Assembly (NCBI GenBank): GCA_002633025.1
Contig: NMRB01000002.1
Coordinates: forward strand, 1,161,205 to 1,225,204
Direction of reading: 5' to 3'
DNA from: Notospermus geniculatus
Taxonomy: Eukaryota > Nemertea > Pilidiophora > Heteronemertea > Lineidae
Length of the DNA: 64,000 bases
The notes beneath the pieces were generated by a model that saw only the letters and a list, made by a program, of their open reading frames with translations, did no database searches and was not told where the DNA came from. Positions 13,919 through 26,500 of the stretch are shown in pieces (position 1 is the first letter of the stretch; each line of letters starts with the position of its first letter). Position numbers and translations under genes: made by a program.

Positions 13919-14182
13919 GCCTAAAGCAAGGGTCATTGGCACACGGATCCGATCCGTTTCCGGTCCGCTTGCCCCTAGTTTTCCGGATACGACAACGCTG
14001 AAGTCCATTTGATAGATTTTTTACGGACCTGGACCCATGTTCCCGAAGCCGTCGTAAGGTTAACGATGTCGTTACGCTATGCATTTTTCCAGTTTTAACG
14101 ACATCTTTACCCTAACGAGGGCTTCGGGAACATGGGCCCTGAATCGGATCAATTCCGTGTGCCAATGAACCTTGCTTTAGGC
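13919..14182. mobile_element. Fold-back element with a second fold-back nested inside
   Basis: The outer arms start GCCTAAAGCAAGG and include a shared TCATTGGCACACGGA block; they face each other at 13919-13960 and about 14140-14182. Inside, 14031-14139 is a second inverted repeat beginning GGACCCATGTTCCCGAAGC and ending with its complement. The two share a centre, so the whole 264 bp can fold into one long hairpin. It is non-coding. Confidence 0.8.
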
Positions 14183-17100
14183 CCAAAATGGGCCAACGAA
14201 TGGCACTCTCAAGAATACCTCACCTGTTGATGTGCATCCAAGAATGAAGGAGGGGAGGGGGTGCATCATGATACTATGACGATGCTGGATTTCCAGCATC
14301 TTCTGTTACGTTGACAACCGTGACGATAGGGCAGCATCGGCTGGGAAGGATGTATTGAAAGATTCCATCGCTCCGAGTTCGTGAAACGCTCCTGCATGAT
14401 GTGTGGAGCCAGGCCGCCTTATCGGTTATTTCAATGAATTCGTTGACGAAGAATTTCAAGGAGGACAAGTCCAATTTCATACTACGAGTAATGAGGCTTC
14501 TAAGCTTGGTTTTGTTGTTGCTGATCGTGTCTGAAGTAAAACGTTGTCGAGAACTTTTGTTTTGCCCGCTGGCTCTTTGTTCTCCATCATTATCACAATT
14601 ATGGTGCAACCTTACCCTCAATCCTGCTGATACTAAATTGTCTTTTGATGAGCAAATACTACGTTAGCCAACATAATAGGCATATCAAACTATCTTGTTT
14701 GTTCTGTCAGAGTTCTGATGGGTAAATTGTTGGTGATCACGGCAAAGGCGGCAGCAGCGCGCTTCCTGTGTGAATTCTCTCTTAAAATGTTCATGACAAG
14801 ATAATAAGGTATGGTGGGGCGCTTTCGTGATTGTTCATCTAGTTGATTACGGTAAATTGGCGTAGATTCTCTCGCTAGGCATCTTACAGGCATTTAGAAC
14901 CGCGCCTTTATAATGTTCCGTACAGTAAACCGAGGATAATTCAAGAGCTTTTAACGAAATAGCACTCTCGGTGTAATTGCAAGAATATTCCAGGGCTCTC
15001 AGTCGCTATGATAGTGTCAGCTCAAGATTAGAAGGATGTTTGTGGTTTGTCTCGCCCCTCATCAGCTTATACCTCGCGTCCCTTGGCTGCTCAGCGATCA
15101 TGGCGATAACACAGCCATAGAGAAGTCTCAAGCGATGAAAGGAGGTGATTTGCCCACTAACAACCAAGAGATAGCTGCATGATTTCTCTTTCCGCCGGCC
15201 GACTCAGACAGCTCCCTGATCTCGAAACCAGTTTCTTCTACAGATCAGCGAATCTTTCTCCCCTTCACTTCACAAATTACCAATCTTGCCTGATGCGATG
15301 CCATTATTGCCGAATATCACCCGTCCAACCGATCGCGGCTGGCATTTTTCAAGCGCCTGAGTGAAACTTAGCGAAGAAATTATCTGTTTATTTTAAAACT
15401 TTTACACTAATGTGGTTCATCTTTAAACATTACTCTCGGAGGCGCGCAAGTCTCGTCGGGATCGCTCCCAGAAGATAACGCTTCTCTCCCGGTGGGAATA
15501 ACGTAGGCTGCTTTCTCGTTGACTGAGATGGGGACAGGCCACGCTACGCTAATACTTCACCCGCTTGCTCCATACTAGAGGCCGGGGTCCTTCTTTATTG
15601 CATGTGTCGAGTTATTGGCCATACTGAATCGCTAAAACCTCCCGAGCTTGATAAATTCAAGGGAGGAGTGTACTTCGCAACCGTGCAGGGATATTTCTCC
15701 ATGGGTACTAGGCATTCCGTTCAATAGGAAATTGACATCGAGCAGTAATTTCAGTTGTTTCCATTTTTACGGCCACAATCTAATCCATGGTTGCCAAAAG
15801 TTCGCCATTGCTTACGTCAGACTGAACCAAAGGTAACGCTAATCATGAGTTACCCGCTCCGTTGAGCAGGGAATGACCAAAAAGACGTCTTTGGTTGAAG
15901 CTGGAAGAGTTCACCCGAAGGAACGCACCAGATGTGCCTTGTCACATACGTCTGCCTCGCTCCCTCAAGACTAAGAAATGAAAATCGCCGGGATATTAAT
16001 AAGTCATAAGCGGTATCACGTTCTCTAATTCATCGAAGCTTTTGATGTCCGTGGTAGAATGGTCAACAGAGATTACGGAGAACCTAAGCAACCGTTTCAC
16101 ACGTTAGCACCATGCCAGTCGGCATGGTTAGTGAAACAAATTGTCAACTGTTTTTTTTGCAGAGTACTAGGCCTACAGAACGATTCCTCGCTTCTGTCCC
16201 TGACACTATGGTGCCACCCTAACTTGGCCACTGAATCCCATGGAGTCCGAATGTTGTTTCGAAACAATGAGGTATTGCAATGCAGGAAACTGTGTGATTC
16301 GCCCCACTCGGACTGTGTTCTTGTAGTCGTCGACCTGAAGGCTAGAATCTCGATTAGCCTGATGTTCGGGAGCCAGCAATAGGCCACCATCATCATGATC
16401 GTGGTGTTGTTGAAGTACTGTAAGTTGATGACAAGGTAGTTAGTGCTTTTAGATGCTAGTAATGGACAAATGCGACGCAGTGATTAAACCATAACCGGAA
16501 CGAACACTGTGAAAAGGCTCCCTTGGGGGAAGTGAAGGAAGGTTGAAGCGTGTTCGTGTGTCTCTGGGGTATCATAAGGAGAGACCGTGTCATCGAAGTG
16601 TGTCTTCCTGGCCTTCAGTGTGGTATTTGACAATACTGTTGAGAGAATCGATATCCAAGGTGCATTATAGGCAATCTTCGGTTTTGCAGAATAGTCGAAA
16701 CGGATGAATAATTGAGCAACTGGAGGCTCGGCGCATCTAATGGACCACGCCAGGTATTGGTAAACTCACTCGCTGTAATTGCATTTTTTGTTTCAATGGC
16801 TGTTAAACAGCAGGAAAAGTTTACTTTTTTAAAACGTATCAGTCATGTTGAAGAAATAACGGCAATAACACCTATCAGACAGGAAAGAATTGATATGATA
16901 TGTCACTTACATTATCTGCTAGTATGAAGGGCTTTTTACTTTGGTGTGCTTGATGCTTTTCGCTTTTTGGCAGATGCTTTAACATATCATAAAGAACACT
17001 TAATGGTTGTCCATCTAGAATTGAGAGTCATGGCCAATCAAGGATGTCGTGTGCCGTTTTTCTTCAGGAATAGAGCAATGAAAAGTTAAAATCACCTCAG

Positions 17101-20100
17101 TGGACTCACCCGTATTATGATGAAACATGACAAGTGATGGCACGAGCAATTACTGCAGCTTTGAAACCAGGCATTTGATTATTTGTTTATTTCCTCGATT
17201 AAGACAATTCATATTCATAGAGGGAGCATTTGATAACCACTTATTTAGATCTAGTGAGGAGCCGATCAAGGATGACTAGCAGCCAGTTGCTATTACCAAC
17301 AATGGCAATCACCAGGATCCAAACGACTCCAGAGGCAGTTCCGTCGCAAAAGATAATTGATACAATACATAACCAACAAATTTACTCAGCAGTGAACCAA
17401 TGATCCCGGCGGATCTGGCTAATCAAATTTACAAAACGATGCTTCATCATCTCCAAGTATTAGAATTCCCTGTCAGGTCAATATGACAATGTTATAAGGC
17501 GCCGCATTAGGAATTAGTGAGATGTGACTCTGGTTTAGTTAGCGTAACAAGCCGGGATTGTTCGCACAAAACAGGTGTGTCAAGCTACACACAGGCGATG
17601 CATAGCGTTCATCACTTCCTGAGGCTCCATATTAACAGATATTAGTAAGCTTTTATATTTATACTCTTCTTGGTGATGGGAAAATGAACATATCCAGCGC
17701 TCTCATCATGTCATCTCACACTGGCCAAGGCCAACTCACGATCCGAACTACACTTGTCTCGAATGGTTCCAGGCTAGGCCTATACATGTAGGCTACATGT
17801 GCGGGCTATCGTTATACGTCACCAACCAAATGCACTGGCACGGTTGGCTGCAAAATGGAAATATCAACAATAGGTGGCACTTTACTCGAAATTGACCAAT
17901 GACAGTCGTTTTAGGTAAGTAGGCCAGGGAGAACGTACATGTAAACCACTTTTCGATTGGCTCCAAAGTGGATACACAGAAAAGTCATCACCATGTGGAC
18001 CGCAGTGTTATACTCTGCAGGTCATCTGCACAGAGAAATGACAAAAATATGAAGAGTTAGCGATGAACCAAATTTTATTTCTACGAAAGATGTACAACAT
18101 TCAAAAACACACACGATTAGAACAGAATGCGTATCCCACTCCCCACGAGATACGTAGGCTGTAAACTACGGTAGGGTGAGTGGGAGCGCCAAGCATTTTA
18201 GGCGGCACATCCTCTTATGGTCTTGTCTGCAGTCTTCGCTTCAGATATCGTTGCGTTTCTCCAAACATATCTGAAGCAATTTTGGCGACATCACGTCAAC
18301 ATCGTCTGGAACCGCTTTTTTACATTCTGAAGAGAAAGACATAGGAACGAAGTCAGTAAAATATTGCCTTATATGGAGGCAAAGTCCACTTAGCTGGGGA
18401 CCTTTTTACATCCACTTGCCAAAAATAAATAGACTTATCCCTCATTCACAGCGAAAAATACGAGTGGATATCTTTTTGCTTCAGTTGTGAGGATCCTGAC
18501 CTTGTGTACATATACATGTACACACTGTATCTATACAACACGTGGACTTAGAATCGCCCGCCTTAAGTTCCCGAGGGGATGAAAACTGTGAAGCTTTAAA
18601 GTTGATTGGAAAACTAACAGAAGAAGAGAAGCAGAGGTGATGATTCCATACACATCAAAGCACACAGTTTCCATACCCTGAACCCGAGGGGAAGGAAAAC
18701 TTTTAATAAATACAGCATCACTGTGTGGTCATGGACAGAAGCCTTACAACATCAAGTCAGGTAAGTGACATGGGAGAAATCACAGAGAAACAGCTGCTGT
18801 GGCGATAAAAATATACCCAAATTTGCCCAAGAGTGCCTCACTGATCAGATTTATCTCTAGTCTGCTGGCTCTGATGTCTGTTTGTCTGTTGCTCACCATG
18901 CTCACGGCTAATTTCTCTAAATGGTACTGCCTCGGAGAGAAGATGCAATATTCAATAAGCCATGAAGAACACAAAAGCCAAACAACTGCCATGACTGCTT
19001 AAAAGATCTGGCGTCTCCAGAAAGCCTCATCGCCTAGATGTGCCACAAATACGATATTATTTTTGTAAATTAGTTGTCATTATTTTCTAAATTAAGCAGG
19101 ACTTGGTCACGTATGAGGTTCATTTGATACTGATTTCCTTTTTCAGAGAACGATCAAAGATGTTATTTAGACAGATAATATTCTGGACATGTTGGTCGAA
19201 AGACCAAACACCCGAGCGGTAGTGACTGATAATACGTTCCCGGCTAAATCAGGCCTGCAGGAAGAAGTCGCGAGAGATGCGTGGAATCTCCCGTTATTTC
19301 TAGGGTCAGCAGTAACTTCCTATTGAGGGGTTATTTACTCAAACGGGGGTCAATCAGAAGGAGCCTAAGTATCGTAATTGGTGGCAATCAGAAGGGAACG
19401 TGCTGTCCACCGTCAGGTGATATCTCGATAAATAATAACTGACAAACAGACGGAGTTCTGACTGAAGTCATCCCCAGACGCCGTGCAGCGTCATTTATTT
19501 GGTGTGATTATCGTCCGAAAAACTAGTCAGTCATGACAAAATTCTCGATGTCAAAAACAGTCTATACGGCAATGGAGCGAGATGTCACACTCTGGAACTG
19601 TACGGTGTGTCGCAGGAGTATGATGAATTTTGTTGCTGTTGGTGTGCATTCGTTGGAAGCAGCTAACGGCCACAAATGGAAAGTACATGTATAAGTAGTG
19701 GCCCCAATCAAAATTTATTGCTCAGGGTGTCGCTGTTCGCTCTCAGCCATTGTGGACCCTTCAAGACACACACACCTCATTGCAAAGAAACACTGGGCCA
19801 AAAGAGATCTCATGATTTCTACATTTTGAGAGGCTGGTAAGCAGGATGACAACGTGGAATGTAGGATCTCGAAATCGGAGTAATCACGAGTCCGCCTTCT
19901 AATTCATCAAACAGCTCAAAAACAAAGCGCCTCACGTTCTCCCCGCTCCAGCAGGATATCAACCGAGAGTAAAAACAAGGTCTGGATATAATAGCATTAG
20001 ACATTTCGGCACAAATCTGATAATATCATTGAAACAAAAGTGACATTGATGTACAAAATAGATCAAATGGGTTCTCTGCCAGTGCTGAGTGTCTTCCGCC

Positions 20101-21540
20101 AATGTTGTCACTCGCTCCACGTGATGCCAGAAATGATGCAGTCAACGATTCATCTCATCGCGGTAATGCCGTGATTCACAGAGCAGGCCTACTTCCCAGC
20201 CTTGCCCTTCGTTTTCTATTGAAAGGGTAACGAGTGTTTGCTGATTGATGCGGAAGCGGGCATCACATCTTTAATTTTTTGGATGGATATTGATTTGGCA
20301 ACAAAGACAAAGCGTTTGTTGTCCTGTCACATACAGAAAGCAAGCAGACATTCGCACAGACATCACATCATTTTTGGCCTATCTTTCCAGCACCGTAACA
20401 CAAGATGAGAGGCTGTCAGCTGCTTTGTCATACTCGTAGAACTGAAGTCAACAAGCAACTTTATCGTCGTATTCATCGTATTGATAATTCTAATACCTGC
20501 GACTTTCAAGAAGATATACGCATATGGGTGCAATATTTCTATCCTCCACAATGAGCTGTTTTAACTTACAAACATATCACCTCAAAACTAATCCCACGAA
20601 AAGGACAAAGAGAAACCAAGAAGCTGGTTTGAATCACTAGTGGATCATTTTGGTCCAGAACAAGCTAAGCTTCCAAAGCTGAACGTGCTCAGATTACAAA
20701 GCTACTTTATTGTATAGTGAAAACAACAAATCGCAAAAGAGGATGATTTTTTTTTCTCTCTTCATAAGCAAGTTACCGTTTACTAATCTGCTATCATGAG
20801 GCTATAAGCGGAACTTCTCTAAGTTCAGAGCGTGATATAAAATGAACAAGGTAAGCTTGGTGAACTTTTTGACATGGGGATAGAAATACAACAGGGCTAG
20901 ACTGACTCAAAGTGCCACGTCGTGCATGTGATGCGTTATGGGCGACAATGTGGTTTTTGAGTGAATCTGATAAATATGACCGACACGGCGACAGCGCAGC
21001 TAGGTAGAAACCGCGGCACACCATGATATACAATAGCTAAAGCTTCTTGTAGTCTTCGGAGACCAGATTGTGTGCCGTTTGCAGTTTTAATCCCACTTTG
21101 CCAGTAATGAGAGACAATACTGAACATCCTCTCAGAGAGTTTCTCAAAGATCAGACAATTTCTAACATAGAAGCTGTTATGGGCACACTCCCTTGGGATG
21201 TACTTATCAGACAGAAAGGAAGAATTCCTGTAAACCTGACACAGTTATGGGGATCTTCTTCTAATGATGCCACAAGGGGCCTGGGTATTATCCCCTTAAA
21301 TTGGTGCGTATGGTGTGCATAATGTTACAATTGATGTATGAAATTATTTTTCACATCGATTTAATGAGGAAGATTAACATCAAGTATGGTAGAAATGCTC
21401 TAGGATATTTTTGTGATTAATTTGTGGGTAGCTTAGAATGAGAAAAGAATTAGTTATAAGGCCAAGGAAAAGTTGCTGATGAGGGGCAGCACAGTCACAC
21501 TAGGCCACACGGCCAGTTTCCTCAAGTGTATGCGAAGGAA
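14183..21540. other. Non-coding DNA, no gene recognised
   Basis: Only short, overlapping open frames are present (60-115 codons). None has a recognisable domain or a paired acceptor and donor. No RNA gene or large repeat was noticed. Confidence 0.55.
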
Positions 21541-22229
21541 GGTTGGTGATTGAGGGGACCCTGCATGGGGTGAACGATAGTGTTGGACCAAAAAAAAATG
21601 AAATTGATTTCATGGACCACTCATCTGTTTATTGGAACATTATTTTCGTTTCGACCACCACAGGCCGTCAACAGCGGCATGCATCATTACTCTGTGTTGT
21701 GCAGATACACTACACTGATAGCCCAAGTTGTGCATACATGTATAACGGGAACACTATCATTGCACTGACAATAATTCTCCAGAAGTGCATAAAACTTGGA
21801 ATTGCACATGCAGGCCTCAAGATTATCCTTCAGTCCCCAAAGTGTGTGTCCCAAAGTGGCGAGGAAAAGATGTCCAGATGTCTTGGCTGTCATAATACTG
21901 GCTGTGGTACCATCAGCCTTCTTAGCTCACACTCTATTTGTCTGGATTAGTGACAGCTCAGGAAGTCTGATCTGTCTGAGGGGAGATAGGCCAAGGTCAA
22001 TTGGATGACTTCCACAGCATTTTGTCGATATTTGCATTTCGCTCCGAGGACAGCTATAATTATGGGTCCCTAGATCAACGTTTTTATTCAACTACTCGTA
22101 TACATAGACATATATAGCCATGTTTTCACTATTAAAAATTACAGCTTTTTTGTCAAAAGGCTCGAAGTAATGCCCCGTACGTTTTGTGACAGGCATACAA
22201 TATGTAGCAACTGCTGATTGATGCTTGGC

Positions 22230-22464
22230 TAATGTTAGGCCTACATGGGAATCCTCAGCCTTCAGTGAATCTGGGTACTGGCCAGTAGAAAGCTTCGACA
22301 CTCTTTCACAGACAATGGCACGTAACTGGCAAGAAACAACATCTTTCAGCCTTTGTGGGGACAACAACAGCTCTAAATTAAATTCCAACTCGCGTTTGTC
22401 ATGGAATGTCCTGTCTAAATCCCTGTAAAACTGTCCAGCAGTCGCATGAAATTCCCAAAGTCGC
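22230..22464 (-). other. Possible exon of an unrecognised gene
   Basis: On the minus strand a good pyrimidine tract and acceptor (TTTCCCTCAG) stand just before 22464. They are followed by about 75 open codons of protein-like, amphipathic composition (LWEFHATAGQFYRDLDRTF... then SCQLRAIVCERVSKL). No donor is convincing, no partner exon was found, and I do not recognise the family. It may be chance. Confidence 0.2.
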
Positions 22465-22502
22465 CTGAGGGAAATTTTAATACAATATTTTTTATTGTAC
22501 AA

Positions 22503-24020
22503 ATTGAATTCTGTGTCTGTTTTGTTTAATAGGTATCTAACGGTGGAAAATCACCCAGAAAAATGCCTTTTCTCTGGCTGTAAAAGCCATAATCATCAAG
22601 TATTAAACAGGTTCAATGCAATCCAATCCATGAATATCCCACCAAGACTTTAATCTATCATAAAACACTGCCCATTGATCCCAGTGGGTTGATATTTCTG
22701 ATAAACACCAAGTTAATTTACATATCAGTCAACCAATTAAACCTTCTGCAAACTAAATATCAGGCATGTTTGGCAGGCTCAATACGGAGTAAAAATTTTA
22801 ATTGAACTTAACCACTTTATGTGACAAGCTAATTCGAAATCTTGCAGTAAAATTGATAGCTAACATAGACCACATCTCCCAAAGTGGGCATCCTGATGTC
22901 ATCCTCCATGTAATTCCTCTCATCTAAAATGTGTTTTGTCTGACAAACATGCTGGGACATCCAGCACGCTAATTTTTGCTAATATGAGATCCTAAATTGC
23001 AACAGCATAGTTTGGTGATGCGATTTAAATCTGATGCCACAACGGACAAACTTGTCATTTAACCATGTTTTATGGTGAATTTGTTTAAAAGCCTTTAATC
23101 TAACAAGGAAAAATTCAATTAGATTTGTTCTTTTGTGATGGAAAACATACGTACCGTAACACAAATGAGATGTGATCTATCATATGACTCAGGTCTGATA
23201 GGAGTCACCTAAGGGTACCTACAGATAAAGTATCATAAGCCAGAGAAAGCTTTTACTCCTCTGTAAGACAAAACTAGATACATGTATACTACTATCCTTA
23301 AAAAATGTGGACAACTTTAGCATGCCAAACCTATCTTCATGAATAAAAATATATACAAGAAAGGATCAGAAACCAATCCAGTGTCTTATGATTACTTTAC
23401 AAAAGCAATAATGTAAATGTCAGAGAGAATGCCACATGATTCAGCCCTTCAAATCAATTCAAAAGATGCAGACTCTTCCCCACAAAACATAGTTGATATT
23501 TTGTCTTGGGGACAATGGTCTACCGAACAATAAGGCGAGCATCACGCAGCACCCACCCAAGTGTCCATAATGCTGGGTTCATTGTCACTAAATACACTCT
23601 ACTCTAGGTAACTGAAGGCTAACGCCCGTATCATGACCAAAGAAATTCTCTGTGGGGTCGAGATGCAGGCGCGACTACCTTGCGCGACAATTGAAGTACC
23701 CCACCCGGCAGCAGTTCGTTGATGGTTCTTGTGTTGTTGATAAAGGAGGCAATTAACGAATAATTACTATGTATGCATATGGAGTATGATGAGGGATTAA
23801 GGATAAAGGGCTGGAATTGAAAATATGACACATGATACTAAATAATGAGGGAAGGTTAGTAGTGTTCCTTACAAAAGAGCAGCTTGTTTGGGTATTATGT
23901 TCCTTTTGGTTATGAGAAATATATAAAAGAAGGGTTACTCAAGGTCCTTATTCCACTGGGGCAACCTTTTTCGCCTATGCTGGATGGTAGGTGAGAATTG
24001 GATGGTAGATCAGTCTAGAC
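22503..24020. other. Non-coding DNA, no gene recognised
   Basis: AT-rich sequence with short overlapping open frames only. I see no supported exon, RNA gene or large repeat. Confidence 0.5.
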
Positions 24021-24064
24021 GTGCTACAGATTTTGCTTTAGATCCAATACAGGCACATAACATA

Positions 24065-24247
24065 CAGGTTCCAAATTCTAAATTCTTTTATTACACAACC
24101 AGTTATGGTATAGTGTACAATAAGGTTACAAGATACATCTTTTCCATCAAGAACAAGGCGTTCAAAGACCTGTGCAGGAAAAGAGTTAACCAAAGAACTG
24201 CAGATTCTCCTTGCTTCATTAAGCCAACTTTAACTCCCATGGGGTAA
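24065..24247 (+). pseudogene. Possible fragment of a rhodopsin-class receptor tail
   Basis: An open frame reads NKVTRYIFSIKNKAFKDLC and then a basic stretch. This looks like the end of transmembrane helix 7 and helix 8 of class A G-protein-coupled receptors (pattern NPxIYSxKNxxFR), but the NP is replaced by TR. No complete receptor surrounds it. About 2 kb upstream (21580-22005), frames that shift relative to one another carry a helix-like stretch (VLAVIILAVVPSAFLAHTLF). The match is weak and recognised by eye only. Confidence 0.2.
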
Positions 24248-25204
24248 ATGTCCTCTCTTGTCACATGACGTGAACAAATTTTCTTAGACATCAACTGTAA
24301 AAATTCACTCAGTGAATCGTGTTTTAAAAACAGCTGAACTACCATTGCTCTTGGGTGAAATATAGTTGATTCAAAGTCCTACTTTCCGCAGGTTTCCCTC
24401 ACGTTTTGATAAAGTTCTTCCCTTCCACCTGAGATAATTTCACGAAAGCGTCTTCGGGCATTTTAATGAACAACTGCAGTGGAAATCAATTTGAAGTTGA
24501 TTCGATTGTTGTTTCTGTGGTTTCACTTTGTGGCTGCTGATTTTACACCTCGAAGGCAAAAACTGGTACCATCACATTTTCATCAGGTTCAATTCACATA
24601 ATTTGCATTTCTTCAGTTAAATACTGATACGTATCCAATGCAACTTACAGTAACTTCATTCTCTTGCAAAACTTTTTGAACTTTTCTCATCCGTACAAAT
24701 TCCAAGTGAAACTTTTTATACTTATCACAAAACCTTTCAAAACATGAGCAAAAATCTGTTAGGATCAAGTCGGCAGCCATTGATGACAGCCAGGATCAAA
24801 TCAAATCGCTTCTTTTATCCGAGCGTTGCTTTTGACATATGTCACCGGAACCCAGCAACAATATCACAACCGAGCCATTAACTTTTCAATTCCAGGCTAA
24901 AACAAACTACAAATCGTTTAGGTTTAATCTTTCAGGGGGAGCCCGCTTCGGTTTTAAAGTATTAATCTTGAGTATCAGAGATGCCATGGATGATCCAGCG
25001 AGCTCTCAGATCACACACTCGGCAAAACCCAATTATCGACTTTAGTGGTAAGCTTAACTTGATGTCAGCTAATGGGAGTTCATTAGCTCAGCCTAAAGAG
25101 ACTGTACTGCCATTATATTTCACGTACGATACATGTTTGCTATTAAGTATAATAGGCAACGCCATCAAAGATATAGAACAGAATGGAAAAGAAATAAGCT
25201 TATA

Positions 25205-26027
25205 TGTACAGTTGTGCTCATATTTATTCATACCCCATGAAAAATAATAGGAAAAATATTAGAAAAATAGACATCAGCTGAACTAGCACGTCTTAGGCTT
25301 CATTGAATGACTTTTAAATGGAATGTACAGAGATTTAAAAAATATGGCCAAAATATCACAGAGATCCCACAATTTCAAAATATCATGAAAAACTCAACTT
25401 TTTAAAATTTCAAATATTTGATTCGAAATCGAAACCATATCATCCTATGACCAATGCTAAAAACTGCAGTAAAGAAAGTTTTCGAAAATCACACTTCGAT
25501 TTTGTGAAATTGCCAAATATAATTTGAATTTTCGCATTTGATACTTTGATAATTTCAAGAATTTTGAAAAAATCTAACGCCATTAGGCCCACATAGTCAA
25601 ATGAAAAAGATTCCAACGTAATTTTCTGACCTGTTCAATCATATGAGATAGTAATCTTAATAAATTGCAAAAAATAAAGAAAAAAGGCATCGAAATCACC
25701 ATTTTAAAAACATTATGGCGCAAAATCAAAGAGGTATATTCATGCCAATATTTCTTCACAGAGTTTCCATGATAAGGTAGTATGATATGGAATCAATTTC
25801 GAATCAAATATCTGAAATTTTCAAAAGTTATTTTTTTCATGATATTTTGAAATTGTGATATCTTGTGATATTTCGCCAATAATTTTCAATCTCTGTTACT
25901 TTCGACTAAAAGTCATTAAATGAGGCCCAAGACGTGCAAGTGCAACTGATCATGCTGATAGGTATTTTCTAAATATTTTTCCTACACTTTTCCCTGGGGT
26001 ATGAATAAATTTGAGTACAACTGTACA
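25205..26027. mobile_element. 823-bp long-hairpin MITE (TGTACAG ends, TA flanks)
   Basis: The termini are TGTACAGTTGTGCTCATATT at the left and its near-complement at the right (...GAGTACAACTGTACA), with TA on both sides (25203-25204 and 26028-26029). The inverted similarity continues inwards for several hundred bases: blocks such as GATTCGAAAT and TTTCAAAATATCATGAAAAA reappear inverted near 25796-25860. No transposase frame is present. It shares TGTACAG ends with the element at 32376-33305. Confidence 0.85.
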
Positions 26028-26049
26028 TACATATACATTTATGAAATGG

Positions 26050-26500
26050 TAGACGGTAAAAAAACACTGGAAAAAAGAGACCGGAAAAAAGACACTGGTA
26101 AAAAGTCGCTGGAAAAAAGTCACTGGAAAAACAGACACCGGCAAAATAGAGATTCCTAGAGTAGGGCTACTGTCAGCAAAATATGTGGATTGGACGTGTT
26201 GTCTGAACTTGAGACAACACGTCCAACCCACCTATTTCGAGTCAATCTGAAAAATGGCAATTTTTTGTTTTTTTCACCATAAATAGGGGCTAGATGGGAA
26301 GTTATAGATTGCCTCATCACATGCATCATGGAAGAATGAGTGATGGTTTTGTGAAAAGTGACTCTTTTTTTCCAGTGTCTATTTTTCATGTGACTGTTTT
26401 TCCAGTGTCTTTTTTCCAGTGACTTTTTACCAGTGTCTTTTTTCCGGTGTCTTTTTTCCAGTGTCTTTCCAGTATCTTTTTCCAGTGTTTTTCGGTGGTC
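26050..26500. mobile_element. Fold-back element with inverted tandem-repeat arms
   Basis: The left arm (about 26060-26150) is an array of roughly 13-14-bp units of the type GACACTGGAAAAAA. The right arm (about 26363-26495) is the same array inverted (TTTTTTCCAGTGTC). Between them lies a perfect 15-bp palindrome with a 7-base loop (26190-26226, TTGGACGTGTTGTCT and complement). Arms built of tandem repeats are typical of FB-type transposons. Lysine- and phenylalanine-rich open frames here are translations of the repeat. Confidence 0.7.

Noticed and set aside
21543-21950. 135-codon plus-strand frame
   Set aside because: Overlaps other frames of equal length and has no clear homology. Only the possible receptor remnant in another frame is kept, as a weak finding.
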